Assembly: GCA_944325635.1 (NCBI GenBank)
Contig: CALVBD010000001.1
Span: forward strand, 434,001 to 498,000
Reading direction: 5' to 3'
DNA length: 64,000 bases
Source of the DNA: Candidatus Gastranaerophilales bacterium
GTDB taxonomy: Bacteria; Cyanobacteriota; Vampirovibrionia; Gastranaerophilales; Gastranaerophilaceae
Shown here piece by piece: positions 45,078 to 53,167 of the stretch. How positions within the stretch are numbered: position 1 is the stretch's first letter; each line of letters starts with the position of its first letter. The notes under the pieces were generated by a model that saw only the letters and a list, made by a program, of their open reading frames with translations, searched no databases and was not told the DNA's origin. Both the position numbers and the translations under genes were made by a program.

Positions 45078-45812
45078 GTGGAAGAAAGAGACTTAAAAAT
45101 ATCAATAGCACACCTTTATCCTGAACTGCTGAATCTTTACGGCGATATCGGCAACATAATTGCTTTAAAAAAACGCTGTGAGTGGCGCGGAATTGGTGTA
45201 GAATATACAGAAATTCACTCCGGAGATGACATAAAAGAACATGATATATATTTTATCGGCGGAGGGCAGGACAAGCAGCAGGAAGAAGTTGCCGATGAAT
45301 TATTTACCCATAAATGGTTTCTGCACTCACAAAGAGAAAAAGGGGCTGTTTTTTTAGGGATTTGTGGCGGTTATCAGCTTTTCGGGCACTTTTATCAGCC
45401 GCATGACAAAGAAAAATTAAAAGGCATAAGCCTGCTTGATGCTTATACAATTGCAGGTGATACAAGATTTATCGGTAATGTTACAGCAAAAACGGATTTT
45501 CTGACTCCGGATACACTTGTAGGTTTCGAAAACCACAGCGGACTGACCTACCTGCAGGGAGATACCAAACCGCTCGCTACAGTAACAACAGGCAACGGAA
45601 ACAACGGTGAGGATAAAACCGAAGGCGCCAGATATAAAAATGTGTTCGGAACATATTTACATGGCTCATTTTTACCTAAAAACCCACATTTTACAGATTA
45701 TTTAATAGAACTTGCTCTTGAAAAACGTTACGGCGAACACATTCCGCTTAAACTTCTTGATGATAAGCTTGAATTGGCAACACATACATCTCTGATAAAT
45801 AAACCTTATTAA
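45078..45812 (+). CDS. gatD: GatD-like glutamine amidotransferase (lipid II amidation)
   Basis: About 244 residues from GTG 45078. A longer frame from 45000 would run through tatD and its promoter and is rejected. The class I amidotransferase has the nucleophile in FLGICGGYQLFG (Cys about 96) and HG at the end of the barrel (GTYLHGSF, about 194-201). LYPELLNLYGDIGNI (about 13-27) is typical of GatD, which supplies ammonia to MurT for D-glutamate amidation of lipid II. MurT is not adjacent here. Confidence 0.85.
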   Translation: MEERDLKISIAHLYPELLNLYGDIGNIIALKKRCEWRGIGVEYTEIHSGDDIKEHDIYFIGGGQDKQQEEVADELFTHKWFLHSQREKGAVFLGICGGYQLFGHFYQPHDKEKLKGISLLDAYTIAGDTRFIGNVTAKTDFLTPDTLVGFENHSGLTYLQGDTKPLATVTTGNGNNGEDKTEGARYKNVFGTYLHGSFLPKNPHFTDYLIELALEKRYGEHIPLKLLDDKLELATHTSLINKPY

Positions 45813-45814
45813 AA

Positions 45815-45844
45815 TTGACTTAAATTTATAATTTCAGGTATAAT
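45815..45844 (+). promoter_or_regulatory. Consensus promoter of mlaE, leaderless start
   Basis: TTGACT (45815-45820), an 18-base spacer and TATAAT (45839-45844). ATG follows after six bases, where transcription should start. Confidence 0.65.
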
Positions 45845-45850
45845 TAAAGA

Positions 45851-46660
45851 ATGGGGACATTTAGCAAATTTTTAAGACAATCCACAACCTATAAGATTTT
45901 GAAAGGTATGTCAAGAGAAATATATGATTTTCTTGATACTCTCGGAGAAATCGTTAAAGACGGATTTAAAACGCTCAGATACCTTCTCACTGGCCAAATC
46001 GACTTTAAAGAGCTTATGGAACAGTGTCATAGATTTGGTATAAGTTCACTCCCGATTACACTTTCAATTGTTGGAATGACCTCAATAATCGTAGCCTCTC
46101 AGGTAGCCTCCGAAATGGTTAAACAGGGAGGCGGTCACTTTGTAGGTCTGATGATGACGTTACTTATTGTAAGAGAAGTAGGTGCAATTATGTCCGGATT
46201 TGCAATAATTTCAATGATAGGCTCCTCTCTGGCTTCAGAGCTTGCAACTATGCGGGTTACAGAGCAAATTGACGCATTAAAGGTTTTAAAAGTCGACCCT
46301 ATAAGATATCTTTTTGTGCCGAGGGTTTTATCCGGAATTCTTATGATGCCTGTTGTCGTAATTATAGCGTCAATTGCCGGAGTTCTTGCAGGGGCTGTGA
46401 CAACAACGCTTACGACGGATTTAGGGTACCGCGCGTATTTTGATTCAGCATGGCTCGGGCTTTATATGAAAGATTTAGGTGTATGTCTTTTAAAAGCAAT
46501 ATTCTTCGGAGGAACAATTGCTTTGATTAGCTGTGCATGCGGTTATACAGCATCAGGCGGCGCAAAAGGAGTAGGGCTTGCAACAACAAAAGCTGTTGTC
46601 TGGTCATTTGTTGCCATTGTAATATGGGACATGATCTTTGCAATAGCATTTTTCTTCTAA
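45851..46660 (+). CDS. mlaE: MlaE-family lipid transport permease
   Basis: A 269-residue ABC permease of the MlaE family with five or six membrane segments and the typical EQIDALKVLKVDPIRYLFVPR coupling region (described, about 135-155). It moves phospholipids or similar lipids across the envelope with the ATPase encoded next (42-bp gap). An MCE-domain MlaD protein would be expected but is not in the window. The start looks leaderless. Confidence 0.92.
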   Translation: MGTFSKFLRQSTTYKILKGMSREIYDFLDTLGEIVKDGFKTLRYLLTGQIDFKELMEQCHRFGISSLPITLSIVGMTSIIVASQVASEMVKQGGGHFVGLMMTLLIVREVGAIMSGFAIISMIGSSLASELATMRVTEQIDALKVLKVDPIRYLFVPRVLSGILMMPVVVIIASIAGVLAGAVTTTLTTDLGYRAYFDSAWLGLYMKDLGVCLLKAIFFGGTIALISCACGYTASGGAKGVGLATTKAVVWSFVAIVIWDMIFAIAFFF

Positions 46661-46702
46661 TAATACATGCGGGATTTGCCGCAAACCAATAAGGATAAAT
46701 TT

Positions 46703-47422
46703 ATGAGTATAGAAGTTAAAAACTTAGTTAAAATATTTGATGATAAAAAAGTCATAGATGAGGTTTCATTTAAAGTTGAAGATGGTGAAACCCTCGCGAT
46801 TGTCGGGTTCAGCGGATCCGGGAAAAGCACAATCTTAAAACTCATCTGCGGGCTTATTGAAAAAGACAGCGGTGAAATTATTACATCAGAAGGCGATATA
46901 GCAATGGTTTTCCAGTATTCTGCACTGTTTGATTCACTTAACGTTGCGGAAAACATATCTTTTGCACTGAGAGAACGCAGAGAATTAAGAAATAAATATA
47001 CAGAAAAAGAATTACATGACATAGTTGCCCAAAAGCTTCAACTTGTAGGGTTAAAAGGGATAGAAAACAAATTTCCGTCAGAACTTTCAGGCGGCATGCA
47101 AAAACGTGTAAGCTTTGCCCGTGCAATAGTTACGGAGCCGAAAACTATTCTCTATGATGAACCGACGGCAGGCTTAGACCCGATATCTTCTACTCTGATT
47201 GAAGATTATATAGTAAGACTTAAAGAAGAAACCAACGCAGCCTCAATTGTTGTAACACACCAGATGTCAACTATCACAAGAACAGCGAATAAACTCATCA
47301 TGCTCTATGACGGGAAAATAGTTTTCGCCGGAACACCTGAAGAAATGCTAAGAAAAGATAATGAATATACCAAACAGTTTGTAACAGCCTCCCTTGAGGG
47401 TCCGATGAAAATGATTGCGTAA
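46703..47422 (+). CDS. mlaF: MlaF-family lipid transport ATPase
   Basis: A 239-residue ABC ATPase starting at ATG 46703, which has AAGGAT upstream; a longer frame from 46667 has no support. Walker A is GFSGSGKST (about 35-43), the signature is LSGGMQKRVSFARA (about 136-149), Walker B is ILYDEPTAGLDP (about 157-168), and VVTHQM the switch. LSGGMQKR is typical of the Mla ATPases. It pairs with mlaE upstream. Confidence 0.93.
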   Translation: MSIEVKNLVKIFDDKKVIDEVSFKVEDGETLAIVGFSGSGKSTILKLICGLIEKDSGEIITSEGDIAMVFQYSALFDSLNVAENISFALRERRELRNKYTEKELHDIVAQKLQLVGLKGIENKFPSELSGGMQKRVSFARAIVTEPKTILYDEPTAGLDPISSTLIEDYIVRLKEETNAASIVVTHQMSTITRTANKLIMLYDGKIVFAGTPEEMLRKDNEYTKQFVTASLEGPMKMIA

Positions 47423-47505
47423 TAATTATATTTGCGCTAAAATTAAAATCAGACACGCAAAAAATACCTCCTGGAAGGTAATTTAAATTGAGAGGGAATG
47501 TGATT

Positions 47506-48768
47506 ATGGATATGGAACAATTTGAAAAAAAACTGTTTAATGAAGATGTAATGACTTTGGATACATATATTATGTTTAAACTCAAAGAAATTACTGAAAG
47601 ATTAAAACCTGATTTAATTGCAAGAAACCGTGCACCGATTTCGCTTTCCATGGGTGCACCAACAGCAGCCCCTCCCAAAGAACTTATCGACAGATTAAAA
47701 GAAGTATTAACCGAGGACGGTATTCATCTTTATTCTATACCAAAAGGAGAAGCTTTCTTTAGAAAAGCAATTGCTCAGAGAATGAAAAATCGTTTCGGAG
47801 TTGCATTAGACCCTGATAAAGAAATATTCTCGCTTATGGGTTCAAAAGAAGGAATTGCAAATCTTGTAAGATTCTTAATTACGCCTAAACACGAAATTAA
47901 AGAAAAAGATGTAATTCTTGTACCTGATCCTGGGTATGCGTCATATTTACAATTTATTAAATGCTCGGGAGGATATGCTTATCCTATTCCACTGACGGAA
48001 GAAAATGATTACAAACCTGATATGGAAGAAGTCTGGAATAATTTAATCAAAGACGGATTTAAACCGGAAAATGTCAAAGCTATGATTATAAACTTTCCGA
48101 ACAACCCGCTCGGTGCAAGCACTACCAAAGAATATGTAAAATCCGTAATTGATTTTTGCAAAAAACACGAAATTCTTTTGATTTCAGATGCTGCATACTG
48201 CGATTTGTATTTTGACGAAAAAGAAAAACCTTTCAGCGTGTTTGAACGTGAAGGCGCAAAGGATATTGCAGTGGAATTTTACAGCTTTTCCAAACCTTAC
48301 GCAATAACCGGCTGGCGACTCGGCTGGGTTTGCGGAAACAGTACAATAGTCCAGCGTTTTGGAAAAGGTAAATCTACAATTGATAACGGTATTTTCAAAG
48401 CACTCCAAAAAGCCTGTGCTGAAATTTTAAATTCAAAAGCCGGCGATGATTACATAGAAGAAAGCAACAAAAATTACGCTAAAAAACAGTCAATAATGGT
48501 AAAAGGCTTTAAAGAACTTGGCTGGCCGATTGATGAGAAAAAAGTGCCTCACACAACATTCTATCTCTGGCTTCCGATACCGCCGAGATACGATTCAGCA
48601 TTCAAATTCTGTCAGGACGTTCTTGAAAAATCAGGAGTGGTTCTGGTTCCCGGTAATGCTTTCGGCGCACACGGCGAAGGATATTTCAGATTATCCTTTG
48701 TATGTTCTGATGAGCAGCTGCAGGAAGTTATAGATAGATTTAAGGCTGACGGATTTACTTTTAATTAA
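47506..48768 (+). CDS. dapL: Class I/II aminotransferase, probable LL-diaminopimelate aminotransferase
   Basis: A 420-residue PLP enzyme from ATG 47506 (GAGAGGGAA upstream). LSMGAPTAAPP (about 42-52), the substrate-side DPGYASY (about 144-150), NFPNNPLGA (about 186-194), and the lysine in YSFSKPYAITGWRLGW (about 256-271) are visible. Overall it looks like the DapL/LL-DAP family of the fold I aminotransferases, which makes LL-DAP for lysine and cell wall. lysA is later in this window. Other aspartate-family aminotransferases are possible. Confidence 0.75.
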   Translation: MDMEQFEKKLFNEDVMTLDTYIMFKLKEITERLKPDLIARNRAPISLSMGAPTAAPPKELIDRLKEVLTEDGIHLYSIPKGEAFFRKAIAQRMKNRFGVALDPDKEIFSLMGSKEGIANLVRFLITPKHEIKEKDVILVPDPGYASYLQFIKCSGGYAYPIPLTEENDYKPDMEEVWNNLIKDGFKPENVKAMIINFPNNPLGASTTKEYVKSVIDFCKKHEILLISDAAYCDLYFDEKEKPFSVFEREGAKDIAVEFYSFSKPYAITGWRLGWVCGNSTIVQRFGKGKSTIDNGIFKALQKACAEILNSKAGDDYIEESNKNYAKKQSIMVKGFKELGWPIDEKKVPHTTFYLWLPIPPRYDSAFKFCQDVLEKSGVVLVPGNAFGAHGEGYFRLSFVCSDEQLQEVIDRFKADGFTFN

Positions 48769-48873
48769 TATAACTCATCTCTCTCCCTTTTTGAGAGGGA
48801 AAAGAAAGCATACGGCACAAAATGCATCGCGCACAAAAGTATTCCAAGCATTAACAAGATGGAGACTCAAATA

Positions 48874-49096
48874 CCTTCCTTGTAAAGGGAAGTGGTGCAA
48901 AGCGCCGGAGGGCTTTCATGCGAGCATGCGGCGTAGCCGCGATAGCGAGCATATAAGGTTGAAGGCTCTGCCTTCAACTACTGCCATTTTATTTCGCGGC
49001 GCGCAGCGACGCTGAAATATTTTGCCGATTTTTCTTTTCTTTGGTTCGTTTCTTTTCTTTTTTTCCGGCTAAAAAAGAAAAGAAATGAGCATACCT
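48874..49096. repeat. Interspersed repeat family, copy 2
   Basis: Same order of parts as the copy at 28216: CCTTCC/GGGAAG hairpin, GCAAAGCGCC, TAGCCGCGATAGCGAGC, GTTGAAGGC/GCCTTCAAC hairpin, GCGGCGCGCAGCG and a final TTTCTTTTC/GAAAAGAAA hairpin. The final hairpin has different bases from copy 1 but keeps its pairing. Confidence 0.75.
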
Positions 49097-49231
49097 AAAA
49101 GAATATAAACTTATCCCTCACCCGCCCTAATGGCACCCTCAGTACAATGGATACAGGGTAACTTGCTTCGCACAGCTCAGCAGTTCCTTTTGTATCCCTC
49201 AAGGGGAGAGGGATGATTCATATATACGAAG

Positions 49232-49265
49232 ACTCCCGTTTATATAACTAACGGGAGCTTTGGTT
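49232..49265. terminator. Terminator downstream of the HEAT-like gene
   Basis: ACTCCCGTT and AACGGGAG around a 9-base loop, with T-rich sequence on both sides. Confidence 0.7.
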
Positions 49266-49300
49266 TTATATATTAAAAAAGTGATTTTCAACAAATAGGA

Positions 49301-49663
49301 TTAGCAGCTTAAAGCCATCAATGCTTTTACAGAACGAGCATTATCTCTTACTTCCTCATCAGAATGCATTTCTACTGTATCTTCAAGAATTTTAAGAGCT
49401 TCTGATTTATCTTCAAGAGCAAGTAATTCATTAATTGTACTCATAGCAACAAGAGTGCTTAAATCATTAATGCCTTTGCCTTTATTTGTAATAACAACTT
49501 CCAATGAATCGTGAACATTTTTCTTTACAAGCGCGCGAGAAGTCATTTCTCTGACTTCATCAATTGCAGAATTGGTACCTACCTCGTTCAAGACATTGAT
49601 TGAATCAGGGTCTTGGTGACGGCAAAGTGCTTCAATAATATTTTTAACTTTTCTTCTATCCAT
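49301..49663 (-). CDS. Small HEAT-repeat-like protein
   Basis: A 120-residue all-helical protein. Repeating helical pairs (NSAIDEVREMTSRALVKKN, HSDEEVRDNARSVKALMAL) look like HEAT repeats. The function is unknown, and such proteins usually bind other proteins. GGGGGAA lies five bases before ATG. It starts 10 bases after the lineage-specific 174-residue gene, so the two are co-transcribed. Confidence 0.65.
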   Translation of the reverse strand: MDRRKVKNIIEALCRHQDPDSINVLNEVGTNSAIDEVREMTSRALVKKNVHDSLEVVITNKGKGINDLSTLVAMSTINELLALEDKSEALKILEDTVEMHSDEEVRDNARSVKALMALSC

Positions 49664-49673
49664 TTTCTTCCCC

Positions 49674-50198
49674 CTATGCTACCAATCCTATAGATTGCTC
49701 AAACATTTCTTTCAAACCGTTTTCACCACGGGTTGGACGTGCCATGTAAGACTGTATCATATGCTCATCCTGCATAGCATTCCATCTGCTTTTAAACATA
49801 TCAACCACGTCAGCATTCATTGCGGAACCGAGTTTTGATTTAACTTTGTCACCGGCTTTAGAGATAAAATCTAAAGAGATTTCGGTTTGTTCAAGATTTT
49901 TCCAAAAACCTATAACACCGTTTTTCATTCTGTTACAGAAAGCACCTACAGACTCAATAGCCGCAGAGATTTTAGAGCCTGCACTTGCAAGAGAACCTAC
50001 AAGAGCGCTTGCTTTTAACTTACCTGTAAAACTTGGTTGAGCGGCTTTTTCTTTTTCAGGAGCAAATACGTCTGCTGTTAAAACATTACCTTTGAATGAT
50101 GATACGGCGAACGGATTTGAACTTCTAGCCACTGTTTGTTCGTGTTTAGTATTATTAAAAATACGTTCACGAATTGCTGAGATTGATAAATTTGCCAT
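49674..50198 (-). CDS. Lineage-specific protein with N-terminal FxG..TADxF motif
   Basis: A 174-residue soluble protein. The N-terminal part has SSFKGNVLTADVF (about 33-45) and PSFTGKLKA (about 54-62), similar in pattern to PNFTGSVVQADM of the 58117 protein. The middle is an amphipathic helical region. No family is recognised. Possibly a surface or secretion-linked protein of this lineage. AAAGGA is upstream of ATG, and a HEAT-like gene follows. Confidence 0.6.
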   Translation of the reverse strand: MANLSISAIRERIFNNTKHEQTVARSSNPFAVSSFKGNVLTADVFAPEKEKAAQPSFTGKLKASALVGSLASAGSKISAAIESVGAFCNRMKNGVIGFWKNLEQTEISLDFISKAGDKVKSKLGSAMNADVVDMFKSRWNAMQDEHMIQSYMARPTRGENGLKEMFEQSIGLVA

Positions 50199-50328
50199 TA
50201 TGTAATCCTTTCCTACCTAAATTCTTCACATATATAGGATATCATATAAGCTTGATTCGCCATCAACCTTTTGGTGTATTATTTCAAGAAAAACCTATAC
50301 TTTAGTTGCAGATTTTACATATTGTTTG

Positions 50329-50337
50329 TGGTAAAAT
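50329..50337 (+). promoter_or_regulatory. Extended -10 of mazG, leaderless start
   Basis: TGGTAAAAT ends six bases before the mazG ATG. TTGCAG lies at 50306-50311. Confidence 0.5.
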
Positions 50338-50343
50338 TTAAAT

Positions 50344-51114
50344 ATGGGATGTGTTAAAGAATTAAACGAACTTATTGATGTTATCGCAAGACTTCGTGCA
50401 CCTAACGGCTGCCAGTGGGACAGAGAGCAAACTCACAAAAGTCTCCGGCCAAATATGTTAGAAGAAGCTTATGAAGCAGTTGACGCCATTGATGACGGCG
50501 ATATGAAACATTTAAAAGAAGAACTCGGAGATGTGCTTCTACAGGTTGTGCTACATTCCCAAATAGCCTCAGAAGAAGGTGCTTTTACTATTGAGGATGT
50601 TGCAAAAGGGATTAAAGACAAGCTTATTCACCGTCATCCGCATGTTTTTGGCGATGTTAAAGTTAATTCTACCAAGGATATTATTGACAATTGGGATAAG
50701 CTTAAAGCCGAAGAGAAAAAACACAGGAAATCTGCAATGGATGGTATTTCCAAAGCTCAATCCGCCCTGATGAGTGCTCAAAAAATCAGTAAAAAAGCTG
50801 TCAAAACAGGGTTTGAGTGGCCTGATGAGAAATCTTTGTATGAGTGCATTTATTCTGAATTTGACGAATTCAAAGAGGCTGAAAAAGCACAAAATAAAGA
50901 ACAAATGGAAGAAGAATTCGGCGACATTCTTTTCGCAACGGTAAATTTAGCCCGCTGGAACAAAATTGACGCAGAACAGGCGCTTTTAAAAGCTAATAAA
51001 AAATTTATGACCAGATTCAGGAAAATGGAAGAATTAGCAACAAAACCGCTAAACGAATATTCTTTTGAAGAATATGACGCTCTGTGGAAATCTGCCAAAA
51101 ATCAGGTTGGTTAG
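50344..51114 (+). CDS. mazG: Nucleoside triphosphate pyrophosphohydrolase MazG
   Basis: A 256-residue, tandem-domain MazG. The N-terminal half has CQWDREQTHKSLRPNMLEEAYEAVDAI (about 22-48) and EELGDVLLQVVLHSQIA (about 60-76), the metal-binding helices; the C-terminal half repeats the pattern in EEEFGDILFATVNLAR. It hydrolyses non-canonical or excess NTPs to NMPs and pyrophosphate and can lower ppGpp in some bacteria. The start looks leaderless. Confidence 0.95.
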   Translation: MGCVKELNELIDVIARLRAPNGCQWDREQTHKSLRPNMLEEAYEAVDAIDDGDMKHLKEELGDVLLQVVLHSQIASEEGAFTIEDVAKGIKDKLIHRHPHVFGDVKVNSTKDIIDNWDKLKAEEKKHRKSAMDGISKAQSALMSAQKISKKAVKTGFEWPDEKSLYECIYSEFDEFKEAEKAQNKEQMEEEFGDILFATVNLARWNKIDAEQALLKANKKFMTRFRKMEELATKPLNEYSFEEYDALWKSAKNQVG

Positions 51115-51222
51115 TAAATATTTAGGGATATGTAAACAAATATTAACAAACTTATTCTTAAAAAAGCAATTTTTCAGAAAAAAAATACTTTATTAAAGTA
51201 TAAGGAAATGAGGATAAGCCAA

Positions 51223-51426
51223 ATGAAAGAACAAGAATTAAATACAATGATGTCAGTAGTAGCTGACCCTATAAAAAACGTATATAAAATTAATTCACGT
51301 AAGGATCTGGAAGAAATACAGAGAATCATTCGTATTTTTAATATAGCTGATGAACAACATAACAAACACACAATGTTGTCTATCAAAAATCTTGCGACAT
51401 TCAGACTTGTTCTCAGCAATAACTAA
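51223..51426 (+). CDS. Small protein of unknown function
   Basis: A 67-residue helical protein. ATG at 51223 is preferred because GAGGAT lies seven bases upstream, whereas ATG 51208 sits on the ribosome site itself. The charged helical sequence (SRKDLEEIQRIIRIFNIADEQ) has no match I know. It is upstream of a terminator and convergent with the G-tract prepilin. Confidence 0.55.
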   Translation: MKEQELNTMMSVVADPIKNVYKINSRKDLEEIQRIIRIFNIADEQHNKHTMLSIKNLATFRLVLSNN

Positions 51427-51492
51427 GATTTAGCGGCAAATAACGCCGCAAATAAGGTTTCGTTGGAAAAATAAGGAAAAAGGAATAGTAAT

Positions 51493-51525
51493 AAAAAGCC
51501 TGCTAACATAAAGCAGGCATTTTTA
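51493..51525. terminator. Bidirectional terminator
   Basis: AAAAAGCCTGCT and AGCAGGCATTTTT (one bulge) between the small gene and the prepilin. Confidence 0.8.
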
Positions 51526-52243
51526 TTACCAAGGGTAATCTTCTTTAAACTCCCAATTATCAAACTTCTGCAACAATACTGCACAACGGTTCTTAGAAGT
51601 CTTGCATAATGACAGCGCTTGGAATCTGGTTGAATAAGAGCTGTTGCTAGCTATCTCTGAACTCATCATCGGCTTGTTGTTTTTATAACAAAAGAAAAAC
51701 GTAAACATGTCTTTCCCGTAGGCATTTGGCTTTCTATCACCATTTGAATCAAAATAAATATCAAAACAAGAACCCATCTTTAATCGCATAGAAGAACCGT
51801 CCGGGAAATATACTTGAGGTAACGCTCCGACAATAGGCTTTCCATCAGGGCCTTCTCCAGGAGTTTGCCCTTCTGTCAACTTTAAAATTTTTAAATGTGG
51901 AAGCAGATATGAGTTAAAAATATTTACAGCCTCTTTATTGTATTTTTCATAATCATAATTGCCATTTTCATCAAGAATATACTCCTCTTTTGCCCAGTAT
52001 CTCGGATCGCCATGTTCGCTTTGTGCTGCTAATATTGCCTGATTCATTACCGAATAAAATTTCTTTAATCTGACTGTGGTTTCTAACTTTTGCTGCTTTT
52101 GGATAAGAGCCGGCAATGTCATCGCAGCAACCACGCCTATTATTCCTAATGTTATTAATACTTCTGCAAGCGTAAATGCAGGTTTAAACTTAGAAGGATT
52201 CTGCCCCCCCCCCCGTAAATTCAGTCATAGCAATGGTTTTCAT
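51526..52243 (-). CDS. Type IV prepilin-like gene, phase-OFF (G11 tract in leader)
   Basis: The real start is ATG 52243 (MKTIAMTEFTGGG...), with AGGAGG seven bases upstream and a consensus promoter. The G11 tract (52214-52204) then shifts the frame to a stop after four more codons. With 10 G the leader joins QNPSKFKPA^FTLAEVLITLGIIG, giving a prepilin of about 238 codons ending in DNWEFKEDYPW. The mature part is open and intact to its stop at 51526, unlike the copy at 3169. It carries DSNGDRKPNAYGKDMF (about 165-180). It is a candidate for slipped-strand on/off switching of a pilin. Confidence 0.8.
52204..52214 (-). repeat. G11 homopolymer, putative phase-variation tract
   Basis: Eleven consecutive G on the minus strand, about 29 bases after ATG 52243. 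It sits in the prepilin leader before the cleavage site. Reading frame needs 10 or 13 G. Confidence 0.85.
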
Positions 52244-52268
52244 ACTTATACCTCCTTTGTTATATTTA

Positions 52269-52297
52269 ATTATAACAAATTTACCTGGTTATTTCAA
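52269..52297 (-). promoter_or_regulatory. Promoter of the second G-tract prepilin
   Basis: TTGAAA (52297-52292), a 17-base spacer and TATAAT (52274-52269), the same hexamers and spacing as the other G-tract prepilin. It overlaps the dgkA stop. Confidence 0.75.
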
Positions 52298-52298
52298 G

Positions 52299-52673
52299 TT
52301 AAACCAAAGCCAACAGCTCCGGAATAAATATTAAACCGCCGATTATAACTGCAATAATCGTCACAAACATCACCGCACCTGCCGATATGTCCTTAGCCAT
52401 ACCAACCATTTTAGAGTATCTATTATGAAAAATTGCATCTAGAGAAAATTCAATAGCAGAATTCAGCATCTCTGCCGCCACAACAAGCCCTATCGCTAAT
52501 AACAGTACACTGATTTTTAACGCGCTGAATTCAAGTACAAAACCTAAGATAAGAACGAATATTGCCGCAACAAAATGAATTCTGATATTTCTTTCGCTTT
52601 TTAATACAATTCTCATACCTTTGCGCGCATTTTTGAAGGTATTTCCAAATCCTTGAGACTTAAATTTACTCAT
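52299..52673 (-). CDS. dgkA: Diacylglycerol/undecaprenol kinase family protein
   Basis: A 124-residue membrane protein with three spans. The motif AAEMLNSAIEFSLD (about 65-78) holds the catalytic glutamates and asparagine of the DgkA family. In organisms with the pgpH-ybeY-dgkA order it is usually the undecaprenol kinase type. It overlaps ybeY by 4 bases. The start is preceded by ybeY sequence with GGGGGAAG. Confidence 0.92.
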   Translation of the reverse strand: MSKFKSQGFGNTFKNARKGMRIVLKSERNIRIHFVAAIFVLILGFVLEFSALKISVLLLAIGLVVAAEMLNSAIEFSLDAIFHNRYSKMVGMAKDISAGAVMFVTIIAVIIGGLIFIPELLALV

Positions 52674-53167
52674 ACTTCCCCCAAGCTTTGAAGAGCTTTA
52701 TTTTGCTGTGCCACAACAAAATTATAATCCTCCATTGTCTGGTGGTCAAATCCTAATAAATGCATTATTCCATGGCTTATCAAAAAAGCAAGTTCAAAAT
52801 CAGGGGTTGTACCTTTTTTTTCTGCTTCTTCCCTGACCTTATCCAGAGCAATGATAACTTCTCCCAGATTAATTTCTCCGTCAAAAATAAACTTTTCCTC
52901 AGAATCGGCAAAAATTGCAAATGTAATTATATCAGCAGGATAGTCCTTGTTACGATATTCCTTATTTATTTCATGAGTTTTTATGCTATCGCAGTATAAA
53001 AAATCAAAAGAAACTGTATTAAAATCCATACCTTTTAAACAGCAGTAATCATAGATTTCCGGCTGTTTAAGGTAAAATTTTAAAATCTTCTTCGTTATTT
53101 GTATAAATTTTCGCTCATTTAATTCCCAGTCAGGAAAAATATTTTCACTGAAAACATTAATTTTCAT
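52670..53167 (-). CDS. ybeY: Endoribonuclease YbeY
   Basis: About 165 residues from ATG 53167, with GAGGG upstream. The zinc triad lies in SHGIMHLLGFDHQ (H-x3-H-x5-H). It processes 16S rRNA 3' ends and acts in ribosome quality control. It overlaps pgpH upstream and dgkA downstream, the order also seen in Firmicutes and Cyanobacteria. The N-terminal 60 residues are less conserved. Confidence 0.94.
   Translation of the reverse strand: MKINVFSENIFPDWELNERKFIQITKKILKFYLKQPEIYDYCCLKGMDFNTVSFDFLYCDSIKTHEINKEYRNKDYPADIITFAIFADSEEKFIFDGEINLGEVIIALDKVREEAEKKGTTPDFELAFLISHGIMHLLGFDHQTMEDYNFVVAQQNKALQSLGEV

Larger units (their letters stand above)
48769..49300. other. Gene-free region with interspersed repeats
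   Basis: No supported gene over about 530 bases. It holds one copy of the 28216-type repeat and two dispersed hairpins, TCTCTC/GAGAGA near 48776 and ATCCCTC/GAGGGAT spanning 49111-49215. Open frames here lack ribosome sites. Confidence 0.6.

Noticed and set aside
48791-49015. 74-residue open frame after the dapL-like gene
   Set aside because: It is the other copy of the interspersed repeat, with no start support.
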